Shown: piece after piece, positions 10,825 through 23,384 of the stretch
How the letters are laid out: each line of letters begins with the position of its first letter
Position numbering within the stretch: position 1 is the stretch's first letter
NCBI RefSeq assembly: GCF_007655135.1
Contig: NC_045128.1
Span: forward strand, 43,599,885 to 43,663,884
Direction of reading: 5' to 3'
Length of the DNA: 64,000 nucleotides
From: Punica granatum
Lineage: Eukaryota > Streptophyta > Magnoliopsida > Myrtales > Lythraceae
Made by a program: the position numbers and the translations under genes
Notes under the pieces: model-generated
Told to the model about the DNA's origin: nothing
Seen by the model: the letters and a program-made list of their open reading frames with translations, nothing else
Database searches by the model: none

Positions 10825-11837
10825 ATGGCGCCGCCGCCGCCGCCAGAGCAGAGCAGAGAAGCAACAAGCGGCGAGTCGCAGAGGTCAATACCGACGCCGT
10901 TCCTCACCAAAACATATCAGCTCGTGGATGATGAGGCCACTAACGATGCCGTCTCCTGGAACGGCGACGGATCCACTTTCATCGTCTGGAATACCACGGT
11001 CTTCGCGAGGGATCTGCTGCCTAAGTACTTCAAGCACAACAACTTCTCCAGCTTCGTCAGACAGCTCAATACCTACGTAAGTTTATTCACTCGCGTTTCG
11101 TTTCATCATTCCAATAATTAATTAATTGGTAAGCACATCTCTCTGATTGTATTCGTTCCAGAAACTGATCATCATATCTTCCGGTAACGAATATTGTACT
11201 GCAGGGATTTAAGAAAGTCATACCTGAGCGATGGGAATTCTCCCACGATTGCTTCCGCAGAGGCGAGAAACAGCTCCTGCGCGAGATACAGAGGAGGAAG
11301 ATGCCGGCCTCTCCGCCAACCGTGACGGTGGTCCCGGCCCCATCATCCGCCATCCCGATGGCCAGCTGGCCGATGAAATCCCCGCCTGGCTCTCGCGGGG
11401 ACGAGCAGATGATCTCGGTGCATCATGAGCCTCCGGTTGTGTGCGGCCAGAATTGCGCGGCTGAGCTGGCGGACGAGAACGAGAGGCTGCGGAGGGAGAA
11501 TATGATCCTAAGCAAGGAGTTGACGCAGATGAAGAGCCTGTGCAGTAATATATTCTCCTTGATGTCGAGCTTCGTGAGCGGAAAGCCGGAATCGAACCCA
11601 CTGGAGCTGTTGCCAGGCAAGCGGTCAGAGCCGGAGGATGCGCGGGAGAGGGAGGAGAGTCCGAGGCTCTTCGGGGTACCAATTGGCGCGAAGCGTGCGA
11701 GAGAGGATCCTCTGCAGCGGCCCTGCGCAAGCGGATCCGGTGAGATCAAGCCTGAGCCGTCAGATTGCCACGGAGAGCAGTGGCTCAGACAGCATCATCA
11801 GAGCCACCGAACTTACAATCAAAGGGTGTACAACTGA
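10825..11837 (+). CDS. HSFB2A: Class B heat stress transcription factor, HSFB2a-type
   Basis: Two exons, 10825-11076 and 11205-11837, encode 294 residues. The intron (GTAAGT...TGCAG) interrupts the DNA-binding domain after QLNTY, the conserved Hsf intron site. Residues about 19-112 form the Hsf domain, from [16 protein letters not shown] through [11 protein letters not shown] and [20 protein letters not shown] to [11 protein letters not shown] heptad-type oligomerisation region with the short class B spacing follows ([20 protein letters not shown]). Near the C-terminus is the LFGV repressor motif in the context [13 protein letters not shown], and the last residues TYNQRVYN match the HSFB2a end. 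Class B factors lack the AHA activation motif and act mainly as repressors that tune the heat response and immunity. Length is close to Arabidopsis HSFB2a (299 residues as I recall it). Confidence 0.93.
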
Positions 11838-13076
11838 ACTGATTCATCGACAAAAGAACCAACGCAACAATTAATGAGAGAGGATAGTTTAGTCAATCAA
11901 ATCAGTCCAATTCCAAATTAATCAGCCGATCGGAAGAAGAATTTTCTAGTGGGGGTGGGGACATCACAGAAGGGAAGAGGCACGTGCGGAATTGGTCGCG
12001 TGCCTCGTGGTGGAGCTGGGACCCCGTCTTCGTGGGACCGGCTTCCGGATGCTTCGCTCGCCTGCTCTCAGTTTCCAGTTTCCCTGATGCGCGTCCGCTT
12101 TTGCTTGCTTGCCCTTTTTTTTTTTTTTCCTAAGTAAATCAGACTCCCTCTAATCTCTTTCGGTAGGCCATCGAAGCTGCAGATACACTGATTAGAGGCA
12201 ATTAATTAGGTATGAGCTGTATAGTAGTACATGTGGAAGGGTACATTACAAGATGTTCTCGATTGAAGCCCCCAGGTTGAATGTCTGATTTTTCTTATAA
12301 TATCATAGGAATGTATTTTGGGACCGACCGGTTAATTTCGTAGTTTAGCAAGAAATAATGTACATACTTATGCTGTTGTTAACCTGGGGATGTTACGCCG
12401 GCATTCATGTAACGAACGAGCTTGTTTGTATCGGCAGTTCAATTCAATGATACGCGATGGTGTGCGAGGCAATAGTTACCATTGCATTCTTGCAAAAAAA
12501 AAAAAAAAATCTGTAAGCCTGGGTCAGTCAGCACTGCAAACTTGCAAAGGCTATGCAAATAAATATATCACATCATGAGCTTGGCATGTGAATATACATA
12601 GCATGAGATTGCATACTTAGGTTTTGAATTTCGAGCGACACCTATAGTGTAGTACGGCTTCTAGGGTGAGATATTAATTTCATGAACATATTTCTGCAGA
12701 ATAAGAATTTCACTGGAAAAGTGAATGAAGATTCGTCCCGGACGTGAAAGGTAATCGATGGAGGGATTATGAAGGCTCTGACTTCTCCCCCCAAGTATAA
12801 ATTAAAGGTCTACCATCGTACCTGTCTAGCCGTTTCCATCCAGACCGGTAATTAATTCCTGGATATAAAAAGATTGAGACCACCGAGACCCATGCATGTT
12901 TTCAAATTACCGTAAAAACCCACAGTTCATGATACACGAATTGGATCATGTCGACTGGTGTATTGGGTAGAACATGTACATATTTTTATTGAATGAAATT
13001 GCTATCTAAGCAAATCACTCTTTATATGGCAACCGTATTCGCCAAATAGGTTTATTTATTTCATGACACTAGACAT

Positions 13077-13608
13077 TAGGGGTGGAAGTGAAACCGAACT
13101 GATCGAGAGCCGACCTGACCCGACGTAATCCGTCTCCGGAAACCTGAAAAACCAATTGCAAATTCGGGCGGTTCAACCCCCTGTTATTGGTTCTCAAGTC
13201 AGCCACCGAACTGACCCGACGGGGATTCGAACCAACCCAAAGTTAAGAGAGAAAAGATTTTTCACTTCATGTTCAATTACATACCGTAATTAAAAATGAC
13301 ATTGATTCTTTTGTTGAGTGAAAGAGTGATTCTTTTGTCGAGTGAGTGAGCTATTTTTATTTGCTTACTAATGGATCTCTCAATGTTACGTTGATTGTCA
13401 ATCTTTATTTTGTTTTATTTTTTCTTTCCCACTAATTTCGGATCAACTAGGGAATCGACCCAAATAACTCAAACCACTAACGGTTAGGTTTTCTACTTGA
13501 TTTTTGTCCTTGTTGATGCATGATTCCCCAACCCGAACCAACCCAAAAATTCAGCGCACCGACCCAAAATTGAAAAACCCGAACCAACCCGAGTCATTTC
13601 CACCGCTA
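13077..13608. mobile_element. Non-autonomous hAT-like element with 8-bp target duplication
   Basis: A 532-bp element. The left end TAGGGGTGGAAGTGA and the reverse complement of the right end, TAGCGGTGGAAATGA, form terminal inverted repeats. Flanks are CTAGACAT (13069-13076) and CTGGACAT (13609-13616), an 8-bp target duplication with one mismatch. The interior is rich in ACCGAAC, GACCCGA and AACCCGAACC words and has no open frame. The TAGGGGTG-type ends and 8-bp duplication are typical of hAT. Ends and flanks are seen directly; the family is inference. Confidence 0.68.
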
Positions 13609-13957
13609 CTGGACATGTCAGGTCAAAGGGTGATAATATGTCCTGTAAACTGAACTGGTCATCAATGTTACATCTACCTAATAATCTTCCGACTAGCTCC
13701 TAGTTTGACTATTTCCCTGGATGGTGATAAAATCATGTACAAACTACGATTCTGGAGTCAAATTTGTTCCCTTAGATTGCACGCTGTTCGATCTTTGACT
13801 GGACATCCGCCGGCGAGGAAGGGGGAGGGTCTCGGAATGTAAATCTGTGCTTTCTAATGCTTAGAGTAGAGAGTATAAAAACAGTTTTTGCTACTTTTCA
13901 AAGGATGTTCTTTGAATATCGATCGATCATGACAATTAGAAAGAAGAAATTTGTGGT

Positions 13958-13981
13958 GGGGGGGGGGGGGGGGGGGGGGGG
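13958..13981. repeat. Poly(G) run of 24 bases
   Basis: An unbroken run of G. Such runs are rare in plant DNA, can form G-quadruplexes and are prone to length error in sequencing. Confidence 0.95.
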
Positions 13982-14404
13982 AACCATTTTCTACATTGGC
14001 GTCTGTCCGATTAATACATTTGGGGAAATAAGTGATACCAGTATAATATATACATATATATATATATATATCATATGTAGATATATATGACGATTAGGAC
14101 ATTCCTTCTAATTACTTGCTGACTTTAGTCCACCATGCCTGCTGCCGCTGCGCTGCTGGGTGTAGACCACAGAGTGGAAAAGAGATCATGCAAAGGGGAG
14201 AGCAATTGAAAACCAATGTGGAAAGGAAACTCCCCAACTGTCGGGCCCGAATGAAAAGGACCAGGAAACAACGAAATAGATACACAGAACCAATCAATTA
14301 CAGTAATTCAATCGGGGAAGGTTTATTGCAACAATTTCTTTTTTCTTTTTTCTTTTTTTAAAAAAAATTACACATATTTATATCCAAAATTATCATTAAT
14401 TAAT

Positions 14405-14589
14405 TAGTTCAAGTAATTGGACGTTTATTTCCTTTAAATAAAGTGTTGGATTCGAGTCCTATAAATGAGAAAAATTTACACCGTGAGAGATTTATCTCTT
14501 AATCGGCTGACCTGAATTGAATTTGATTAATTAGGATCTATTGGACTTTCGGATATTAGCGTGCACATCAACTTAAAAAAAAAAAAAAA
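14405..14589 (+). mobile_element. SINE-like repeat copy with poly(A) tail
   Basis: It contains a B-box-like GGATTCGAGTCC and ATAAATGAGAAAAATTTACA. CGGCTGACCTGAATTGAATT and ATTGGACTTTCGGATATT follow, and it ends in a run of about 15 A at 14575-14589. Same block order as the copies at 9071 and 17749. Confidence 0.55.
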
Positions 14590-15026
14590 CAAAAGCAAAA
14601 AGTTATCATCAACTGACATGCATGCAGCTCCTGAGACTACAGTGGCGATGATGAAACTTCCGAGTAGGATCTTTCAAGCTTCGAATGATGTTGCAACGGA
14701 CTAGCGTAGTAGAAGTGGTCCCCTGACATAGCAAGCGGACTAAGTTAGTTAGTTAGTACATACTGTACACATTACATATAGGACAAAATTAGGAATTGAA
14801 AAAGAATTTAGTCCCGCGAACTTATGCTTTCTCATCTGTATTCGATAGCGTAAGTAAGTCGAGTAAGAAATAAATTCTCTTCGAGTTTCTTTCTTTTTTT
14901 ATATATATGACAGTGTTATGTTATGTAAGTTATCTATTGATCATTTTAACTGGCGGATTATCTACAAGTATGAGATGGATCCTCATAGATTATCAAACCA
15001 ATTTGCTATACGTGTCTGTATATATG

Positions 15027-15038
<12 letters not shown>

Positions 15039-15073
<35 letters not shown>
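15039..15073. repeat. (TA)n microsatellite
   Basis: About 17 TA units, preceded by TATG repeats. A second (TA)n tract lies at about 15262-15288. Confidence 0.9.
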
Positions 15074-15076
<3 letters not shown>

Positions 15077-15260
15077 GGTTGACAGATATGCCACATGAGA
15101 GAAGATCCAGGCGATTGTTTGTTACCCACCCTACCCTTAAATTCAATGACCAAGCAGAAAGAAAGGCTAGCTGCTAGCCTAGCTCGAACTCAAAGGGTAA
15201 AATAAAGGGCTGGCCACGAGCAAAGGCCCATCCCAATAATTCTTCATTATTGGGCCGAGC

Positions 15261-15296
<36 letters not shown>

Positions 15297-15389
15297 GAAC
15301 ATTAATTAATTTCTTTAATCATAAGCGAAATCCATTAGTCTAATACAAAAATAGGAAATAAAGCGAAATAAAAAGACAAATAAGTCCCA

Positions 15390-15460
15390 TTGCTGATGAT
15401 TGAACTCAAAATCATTTGGTTCCGAGTCGGTGGCTCGTGCCCGCTACACTAAAGCATCTG
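15390..15460 (-). mobile_element. tRNA-like SINE head or tRNA-derived relic
   Basis: On the minus strand AGTGTAGCGGGC resembles a Pol III A box and GAGTTCAATCA a B box, about 35 bases apart, as in the 5' head of tRNA-derived SINEs. It does not fold into a clean cloverleaf, so it is not a functional tRNA gene. Boxes are seen; the origin is inference. Confidence 0.4.
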
Positions 15461-16365
15461 CAGCGGAGTCTCTTTCCCTAGTCTCTGGCGTCGACATGTC
15501 GAATCGAGAGACCAAGAGAGAGGGGCGCCAATTTGAGAGACTCGTCTCTCTCTTCCCTTCTACTAACGAAGGATCGCCACGTGGCCCGCACATGCTGTTG
15601 TTGCACATGCAACAATTTTATTTATTTATTTATTAATTTTTTCGAGTTATATATTTATTAATTTTTTCAGAGACTAGCAGAGGAATCGTTATTGTGTGGG
15701 CTCGCTACTCCAGACACATGACATGTAGCGAACTACACAAGTACACTTCATTTTTTTGTCTTTTAGAAAAAAGTGTGGGAACCAAGACAAAGATCCAAAT
15801 AGACACCGACCATTGGAGTACCCGGTCTCCCTTTTTGGCCGGTCTTTTTTTGGGAGAGGTGGCGTTCATGTAGCATCGCGTGGGTCCTCAATGAAGACCC
15901 AAAGAGAGACTTGCATTGGAGATGTCCCTACACTCCTTCGCCATTAATTAAATTTCAATTATATGTGCATCCCCCAAAGCTGAGTCAGCTGGCTAGTTAA
16001 GTGTCTCGCAGAGGACATATTCTGAGGGATTGAATCGATTGATTGATTGTCGATCATCAGCATCGTCAGGTAATTTTTTCTTCTCTTAATTTCCCTATGC
16101 TAATATCCTACATATAATAATAAGCACAAGCTACTTACAATCTGCGCAGTTAGTAGTAATTGAACGTCTACGGCGATGACACGTAGCCAAATTTAACTAG
16201 GACTTCTACTCAGTACGTGTCAATTGGCAAGGGGAGAATAAAGGTACATATACTATATATAATACCCTTATTTTTTATACTGAATTAATTATTATGTCGG
16301 TCAATGGTTATAGATGCATTGTGAGAGACGAATTGGCTAGTAAGTAATTTCACTATATATAAAAT

Positions 16366-16827
16366 GGAAAAAGTCGTTTTTGATACTCAATCTTTACTTA
16401 CTTTTTTTTGTTTTCCTTTTAAACATATTTCTTCATCCAATCCTATTCTAAACGGTACATAATTTGTTCGTTTTAGTCCTCCCATTAATTTTTCTGCAAA
16501 AAAAATAATTTTCCATTCAAAATATTTATAAAATATATTTTTAATTTAAAATAAAATTTCGAAAATACAAAAAATAAGAGAAAAGGGAGATCCCAGCCGG
16601 ATTGGGTTCCCCCAATCCTTTTTTTTGTATTTCAAAAATTAATTTGTAATTAAATTACATATTTTAAAATATTTTGGACATGAAACTAGTTTTTTGATGC
16701 AAAAATTAACGGTAGGACTAAAATGAACAAATTATGTAACATTTAGGATAAGATTGAATGGAAAAATATATTTAGGACGAAAACAAAAAAATAAGTAAAG
16801 GTTGAGAACAAAAATGAGCTTTTCTCC
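16366..16827. mobile_element. Mutator-like MITE with perfect 10-bp target duplication
   Basis: A 462-bp element whose two halves are long inverted repeats of roughly 140 bp. The left arm starts GGAAAAAGTCGTTTTTGATA; the reverse complement of the right arm starts GGAGAAAAGCTCATTTTTGT. Both arms share CTTTACTTA, ACATAATTTGTTC and TTTTAGTCCT blocks. The flanks TATATAAAAT at 16356-16365 and 16828-16837 are identical. Long terminal inverted repeats with a 9-11 bp duplication point to the Mutator superfamily. There is no coding capacity. Confidence 0.8.
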
Positions 16828-17748
16828 TATATAAAATTTTTAAAAAGGCCAGGAACTACAAAATCAAATATGGGGAATTTTTTTTTCTATAAGAGAGACT
16901 CGTGAGTTTAATTTAATTCTAGGTGAGGCTAGAGAAATACAATAATATTAATGATAGAGATAATATCCTTAAGCTGGAGCCATACTCTATTTGGTGAGCT
17001 TCAACGCCTCTCCTGGTCAACATGCTCAAGCCCCTTCTTTCCATTCCAACCAAGGACTATCTATACCGTTAATATTACTGATTCTCAAGAATTATCTCGA
17101 ATCGTATATCTGAGCGACATTCTTTCTGAGTCATAATAACTAAATAAAGGAACACATGTAATCTCATTTTGATTATTAAGTTAGAGCGTGCGCTGCAATT
17201 CTACATACGTACTTTCTTATATTTTTCTTTTTTATTGGAAGGAATTAATTCTTTTACATGTCAAAGACGTGTCAAGCTGTGATATGTTGATTCCATAATT
17301 GCGAAACAGTATTTGTACGAGACCTGTGGACAAATGGGTGTATCTTTCCAAAAATTCCAAGTGGGTTCTTGAAAAGTCAGAGCAATATATACTAAATAAT
17401 TGAAAAGCCCAAATAAATGCCACAAACCCCATGCATTGCCTATAGGAGAGACTAAGAGGAAATTTCTCCGTAGATCTTTGTCATCCCTTTGTCGACTCCA
17501 TGTGTCTATTCATTTATTCCAACTTCAGTTCTGTGCGGTCTTTTCATCTCGTACAATTCTAATTCATAGTATATATTTGTAATAATTTACCATAAGACAT
17601 ATAGACGAATGGCACACTAGATATATTAGCCATGATTGTATTTCTATGCGGTCGTAAATACTATATATATGGTATATATACGAGTGTGTGCTTTTATATA
17701 TACGGAGAGAAACAACCGGCTAATTTACAATATACACTTACCCTCAAT

Positions 17749-17920
17749 GATTGTTTCAAGCGGTTCGACATTTGTTTCTCTTAATTAAAGTCTCGAATTC
17801 GAATCTTGTGAATGAGAAAAATCCTTGCTTATGAAAGTATTACCCTTTAGTGGACTGACGTGACTCAAACTGAATTAATGGGGGTTTAGTGGACTTCTGA
17901 ATATCATGGTACACATAAAT
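17749..17920 (+). mobile_element. SINE-like repeat copy
   Basis: It has TTTCAAGCGGTTCGACATT (A-box-like) and GAATTCGAATCTTGTGAATG (B-box-like). GTGGACTGACGTGACTCAAA, AGTGGACTTCTGAATATCAT and a GGTACACATAAA end follow. It is the best preserved 5' part of the family in this window. Confidence 0.55.
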
Positions 17921-18819
17921 ATATATATATATATATATATTATAATACACACTTTATCGGAAACTTACTGTGACGTTTGAAATGATTTAACTCAATTGTA
18001 TTCAGAACGTACAGTGAAGTAAATAGGCATAGAGCCTTACATGTAAAGGAAAATCGAAATAGCCTATCGTAATATTAAGCCTAATATTAAGGACTATCAA
18101 ATATAAAACAACTATTGAAAGATACAAGATACACAACTATACAATTTAAGATATCTGAAGATACTATATTCCTTAATACTTACATAGGTCTTGCACTTCT
18201 TAATCGAATAACAAAAGCAATAATTATATAAAGGCTGCTACATTTTCGAGCATATTTTTTATTTGCAGAACTTGAGAAACATAATCGGTCCAAAATATAA
18301 TGCAACATGTCTATAAGCCTATATATATACTTGTGTATGTGTCTCTCCTTCGATGATTATATAATCATACCTTAAGCAGTAATAATATGAAAAAATCAAA
18401 GTTCAAACCCATGCATGATCCACATCCATCGTATAAAAATTGGAAAGGTTCTTGCGATAAAATATACAACGCGTGGTTGTATAAAACTCAATCAACAATT
18501 GACACATGAGAAGGTGGTGACAGAAATCTCATGAATTATAACTGTTACATATGACTACTGAATATTTTTTTTTTCAGGTTCTTGCATAGTTTAATTGCAT
18601 AAGCTTGTTTTCCTGCCATGCCGCAGCCGCAAATTATATTCTCTGTGTCTCACACAAGACGGGGACGAGAAGCACCCCTATGTATCTGGTAGTTGCCAAT
18701 TGGAATACTACATGCATTCCAGGTCGATGATTAAGGAGAAGAAAAATGGACGGCTCGTATCATATGTGCTTTCAATACTTGATCAGTTTTATATTCAGTT
18801 CAATACTCAACAGACACAC

Positions 18820-18821
<2 letters not shown>

Positions 18822-18867
<46 letters not shown>
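18822..18867. repeat. (TA)n microsatellite, 46 bp
   Basis: About 23 uninterrupted TA units. Confidence 0.95.
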
Positions 18868-18868
<1 letters not shown>

Positions 18869-19525
18869 CCGAAGATCCACAACATACAATAATTAGTTGA
18901 TACCACGCAATCGCGGTAACCTTTTTTTTTTAAATCAATTTTGTATCACAAAAATGGATATTAATACATATGATAATACACGAATGAATATTAATAGAAC
19001 AATGACGATAAAATTATATATTCTATCGAATGTATATGATAAACATATTGTGAATGAGAGTCAAAAGAATTAGGAATTGTGGCAATGGCAACAATATGTA
19101 TAATAGTATTATGGAAATGAAATAGCCTTTATAGTAAAATTTAATAAATTTGTAAAATATATCTAGATAGGCACATATGAAGAGCATGTGATATCACATA
19201 AATGTTACAATATAGGAAATACTGTAGTAATCAGAATAAAGGCGTTCTGTCTTCTATTTATAAGATATTTAATACATTGAGTTTAGACATTTATCATATC
19301 TTGAGAAATCTATTTAATTATCAAGAAAGTTTTAAAATTTTCAAAATATTTTTGTGTTATATATTATTACATACAAAAGATATGGACAAATACTCGAAAT
19401 ACGTTGGATATACGCAAAAGAAATGTGATAAAATTTCATTTAACCAGAATTAAAAAGTTAATTGATGTAGAACTTAGGGTTTGTGATTTGATTTTTGTCG
19501 TGCAACTACGTCTCCATTTGCTTGC

Positions 19526-19603
19526 TTTTTTTTCTTTCCGGTGTGAATCCTGATATCCAAAAGTTTAATGAGTCTCAATTAGTCCAGCTGAGTCGGGTTG
19601 GCC
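19526..19603 (-). mobile_element. 3' fragment of the SINE-like repeat
   Basis: On the minus strand it reads GGCCAACCCGACTCAGCTGG, then ACTAATTGAGACTCATTAAA, then CTTTTGGATATCAGGATTCA and an A-rich tail. This is the 3' part of the family; the A and B boxes are missing. Confidence 0.5.
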
Positions 19604-20980
19604 TATTTCCTTGCTTTTATATATTATAATGGATTCTTATTAGCTTTTTATGCCCGACATGCTTTAAATGAGAAAGGAGCGCTAGGGTTTACTATGAATG
19701 CCAACTTATACCATTTATAGAAAAGCACAATTCCATAGTTCCTGTATATATGTCAACATATATTACTTTAAATTGTTCTTTCTTCGTGCAACTATGTACA
19801 CGTTTCCAAGGCTCTTTCGAGATAAGATCATGCTCCCAAATTCTCAAAGTGATGGATATAATGTGAGAGAACAGGTCAGCCAGCTAGAAAAAATATATAT
19901 TAAAGAAAGAAAATAAGAGCTTAAACTTCATAGGGAAACATACATATCAAGAAAGGCAGAAGTCGGAACTATAAGAGGCTGATCTAATTGCAGGAGATCA
20001 ATAGGAACCGATCCTTTATTCTAATTATGAACCAATATCTGTACGCACGCACGTATACACACACATATATATAAAACGATTTATAGCACATCGAGTGCTC
20101 CAGTCCTCCCGGTCCAAAATGTAGAGCGTGGACGAAAGCACCTGACGAAAGCCGTTGAATGGCCCAATTTGCCCAAAGCTAAGATATCGATCTTATCTTA
20201 GATTAGAAAAATCAGGAAAAGGAAGTATTCTCCATTGCTAAATGGGCCAATCAGCATAAGACATCTGATGAGATTCCATCAAAGATTAAACTTTTGCATA
20301 TTCTTTTACCTATCTTTATTTTTTTTAATCTTAGTTAGGACATACTATAGTATTACTCATCATGTGCACGTTATCTTCTTCTAGTGGCATCGACTATCTC
20401 TTCCCTCCTGAAGCTTTCCACACATATGTCCTTCCCCTAAATAAGCAACAAACATTCTTTTAATGGATATGGACGTTCAAGCATCCATATATCTTCAAAT
20501 CTTCAGGCTTGCAAGGGACCAAAACTTGCAACCCACCACTTCAAAGGGTTTTGCTGACGAACCTATTTTGCATCTGGCTGATGAATGCATGTCTTTCTTA
20601 TTATGAATCAGTATTGAACTGTCATGCAAATGACTAGCCAGAGTGAAACTTTTGCATATCTATAGTTAAGTAGACGAACAAATATATAATGTTAGTTCGA
20701 ATATAGAATCACAATATCGATATAGATATTCCCCATATTGTGATTGTGGACACAAAGGATGTTACAATTGAAAGGCACGAAAAAAGAAAAAGATAAAAGA
20801 TAAATAGTATCGCGGTATATGTCTTTTGGGAGCCGTCATGTAGCTGCCCTTATGTGCCTATAAAAGCGTTTTCCATTTCAAAGACCATGCAGCAGCAGCA
20901 AAAGCAAGCAAGCTAGCTCCTTGCATTCCCAAAATTTCCAGAGAATTAACTCCTGAGTTCCTGCGATCTGCAGCAACGAA

Positions 20981-22145
20981 ATGTCGAGAATTGTGGATCC
21001 ACTTATTGTTGGGAGGGTGATGGGAGATGTAGTCGAAGTCTTTACTCAGAGTGTTAAACTCACTATCACATACGGCTCCAACAAGAGAGTCTCCAACGGC
21101 CATGAGCTTATGCCTGCTGTTTTCATGACTAAACCTCGGGTCGAGATTGGAGGGGTTGACATGAGAGAGGCTTATACACTGGTAAGTAATTTCTAATTCT
21201 GATGTCATATATATGCACTTTGAAATTATATCAAAACCGTATATATATTGCTATTTGAATACTTACCAGCTGGTTTTTTCTTTGTTATCCACAAGATCTT
21301 GACAGACCCTGATGCTCCAAGCCCTAGTGATCCACACTTGAGGGAACATCTTCACTGGTTAGTCTTATAAACCATATATCTCTGGGAGTTTCATTTGATA
21401 TATACATTATACATAAGAGTGGCTTCCGGTCGGTTTTCATAACTATCTTTTAATCCAATGCCTTTTTCTCCCTGAATTTTGCTTCATGCATTGCAGGATT
21501 AACTACATATGTTAACTGAGCATTTCGGGAAGTAATTTTCCATGCATCTTTTCCATCCGTTGGTTACATTATGCCTCCTCAATCAAATAGGCTTTTTCCA
21601 GATTTCACAAAAATATAACAGAAAAACAGAGAGCTAAAACCATTTTATGTTCAATGAATTTGTTTCCCACGAAAATGGCTATAATAGTATACGAATAATT
21701 AACTATAGTATGTATTTCGTTTCTAACATGTTTATCCAACTTATGATTGGGAAAATATCACAGGATCGTTACCGACATACCAGGGACAACTGATGCATCT
21801 TTTGGTCAGCTCCTTCAGCTCCCTTTCTTCTCCAATTAATCTTTGTCCTTTAAAAAAAATGGAATCTATTTCTCCACATTAGTATCGGAAAACAAATTCA
21901 CATTATCATCATTTTTTGCTGCAGGAAGAGAAATCGTGAGCTATGAGTCCCCGAATCCTGTCATCGGCATTCACCGCTACGTGTTTGTGCTGTTCAAGCA
22001 GACAAGAGGGAGGCAAACGGTTCGAGCCCCAATTTCACGGGACCATTTCAACACCAAGAAGTTCTCGGAAGACAATGGCCTGGGACTCCCAGTGGCTGTC
22101 GTGTACTTTAATGCCCAGAGAGAGACAGCTGCTCGAAGACGGTGA
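20981..22145 (+). CDS. BFT: PEBP-family flowering repressor, BFT (BROTHER OF FT AND TFL1) type
   Basis: Four exons, 20981-21181, 21296-21357, 21764-21804 and 21925-22145, encode 174 residues. The sizes 201/62/41/221 are the canonical FT/TFL1 family pattern and all junctions keep frame. It begins [20 protein letters not shown], contains [10 protein letters not shown] and [12 protein letters not shown], and ends [12 protein letters not shown]. His85 (in REHLHW) and Asp141 (in SRDHF) occupy the positions that separate TFL1-type repressors from FT-type activators (Tyr85 and Gln140 in FT). [13 protein letters not shown] and FGREIVSYE fit BFT better than TFL1 or CEN. The family binds 14-3-3 proteins and the bZIP factor FD; BFT delays flowering, notably under salt stress in Arabidopsis. 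Repressor activity here is inferred from these residues. Confidence 0.93.
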
Positions 22146-22401
22146 TACACAAACTCGCTGTGCAAGCCCAATCTCATGTTACATTTCGTGTGAACTGATC
22201 ATATATCGCCGTACATTCACTTTTACGGCAATTGCAACCTACAAACTCTATGCAACATTAATTAATCCGTCAGTTTAGACGGTCCGTCGGTCCACAATAA
22301 ATATAAGATTATGTATAATGTATGGGGAAATTCTTTTTTTTTCCCAAATAAATGATTAGTAGAATTTGACCGTGTTTAATTAAGGGGGTCAATTATGAAT
22401 T

Positions 22402-22428
22402 GGGGGGGGGGGGGGGGGGGGGGGGGGG
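22402..22428. repeat. Poly(G) run of 27 bases
   Basis: Longest G run in the window, followed by TGGGTGG, so G-quadruplex formation is plausible. Confidence 0.95.
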
Positions 22429-23331
22429 TGGGTGGTTGAACACTGTGTGTAGTGTATTGTACTGCAGTGAGAGCGGTTTATGGTTAGGGACGGGAGGGAG
22501 GACAGCCCTTTTAGGTGTCCTTTTTAATTTAAGGATCTAATGAAGTGAAGCTGATGGGATTTGCCAATAGGCTTAATTGTTGTCTCAGCTACGTGTCATG
22601 CAATGGAACAGTCCTTTGGCCCTTCCCGACAGGTCAGGTCCCCACCCCCTGACAAAAAGAATTAACGGAAACATGTTTCGATGTCGGAAATTCTTCGAGA
22701 TAATAATATATAACACAATATAATGTGCCTTCCCTCCATTAAATCCTATGGGGAGTTTTTTTTTTTTTTCTTCGGAAGAAAATGGAAGAAGACGAACCTG
22801 CCTTCGTTCTCCTCCGAAATGAAAATGAAAATAACTTACACACAAATTGTTAATAGCTCTCAGAAATTCCGTATCAACGTTGTATATGTGTACTTATGAA
22901 ATTCACTACTAAACACGCGAATGAATATGACAGAAAACTCATTAATATTACGTAATAAAACCGGCATCGTGAAATATCTGAGAATTTACTCGGTGCAATA
23001 TCATGCCAATGACTCTCTCTTGGGGATATATGTTGGGACCTCAAGGGAAGGGAGCCTTTTCGTAGTGTTGTTGGACAATATCTTTCTGGCAAGTTTTTCC
23101 TGTCAAGTTCTTGCTACGTGTTGCGTCGTGAGTGGCCTGGAAATATGAAAACTCGGAAAGAGCTACTGGCAAGCAACGAATAGTTATTCTGTCTGGGGAG
23201 AGACCAAAAGCTCAAAGCTTCTCCATTCCAACTGGTGGGTGGGACCCAGAAAAGGACTATCGGACATGGGGGTTTCCGTAGAGTAATGTAATATGGGATG
23301 TACTGTACAGCCTTACGCCCGACCCGAGAGG

Positions 23332-23340
<9 letters not shown>

Positions 23341-23380
<40 letters not shown>
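23341..23380. repeat. (CT)n microsatellite, 40 bp
   Basis: About 20 CT units, not obviously tied to a promoter. Confidence 0.95.

Positions 23381-23384
<4 letters not shown>

Larger units (their letters stand above)
11838..20980. other. Long repeat-rich intergenic region without a supported gene
   Basis: After the HSFB2a 3' flank, this 9-kb stretch contains a hAT-like element, a poly(G) run, several SINE-like copies, a Mutator-like MITE and many (TA)n tracts. The small open frames have no recognisable domains and most overlap low-complexity sequence. A TATA-like area directly before 20981 belongs to the PEBP gene. Confidence 0.6.

Noticed and set aside
15390..15460. Candidate functional tRNA gene on the minus strand
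   Set aside because: A- and B-box-like words are present, but no full cloverleaf with a seven-base acceptor stem forms, so it is listed as a SINE head or relic.
18595..18900. Open frame ending in an Ile-Tyr repeat
   Set aside because: The tail is a translated (TA)n tract and the remainder has no family resemblance.
21493..21530. Duplicated exon 3 of the PEBP gene in intron 2 (GCAGGATTAACTACATATG)
   Set aside because: Only the first few bases resemble exon 3, and the frame carries stops; chance similarity is more likely.
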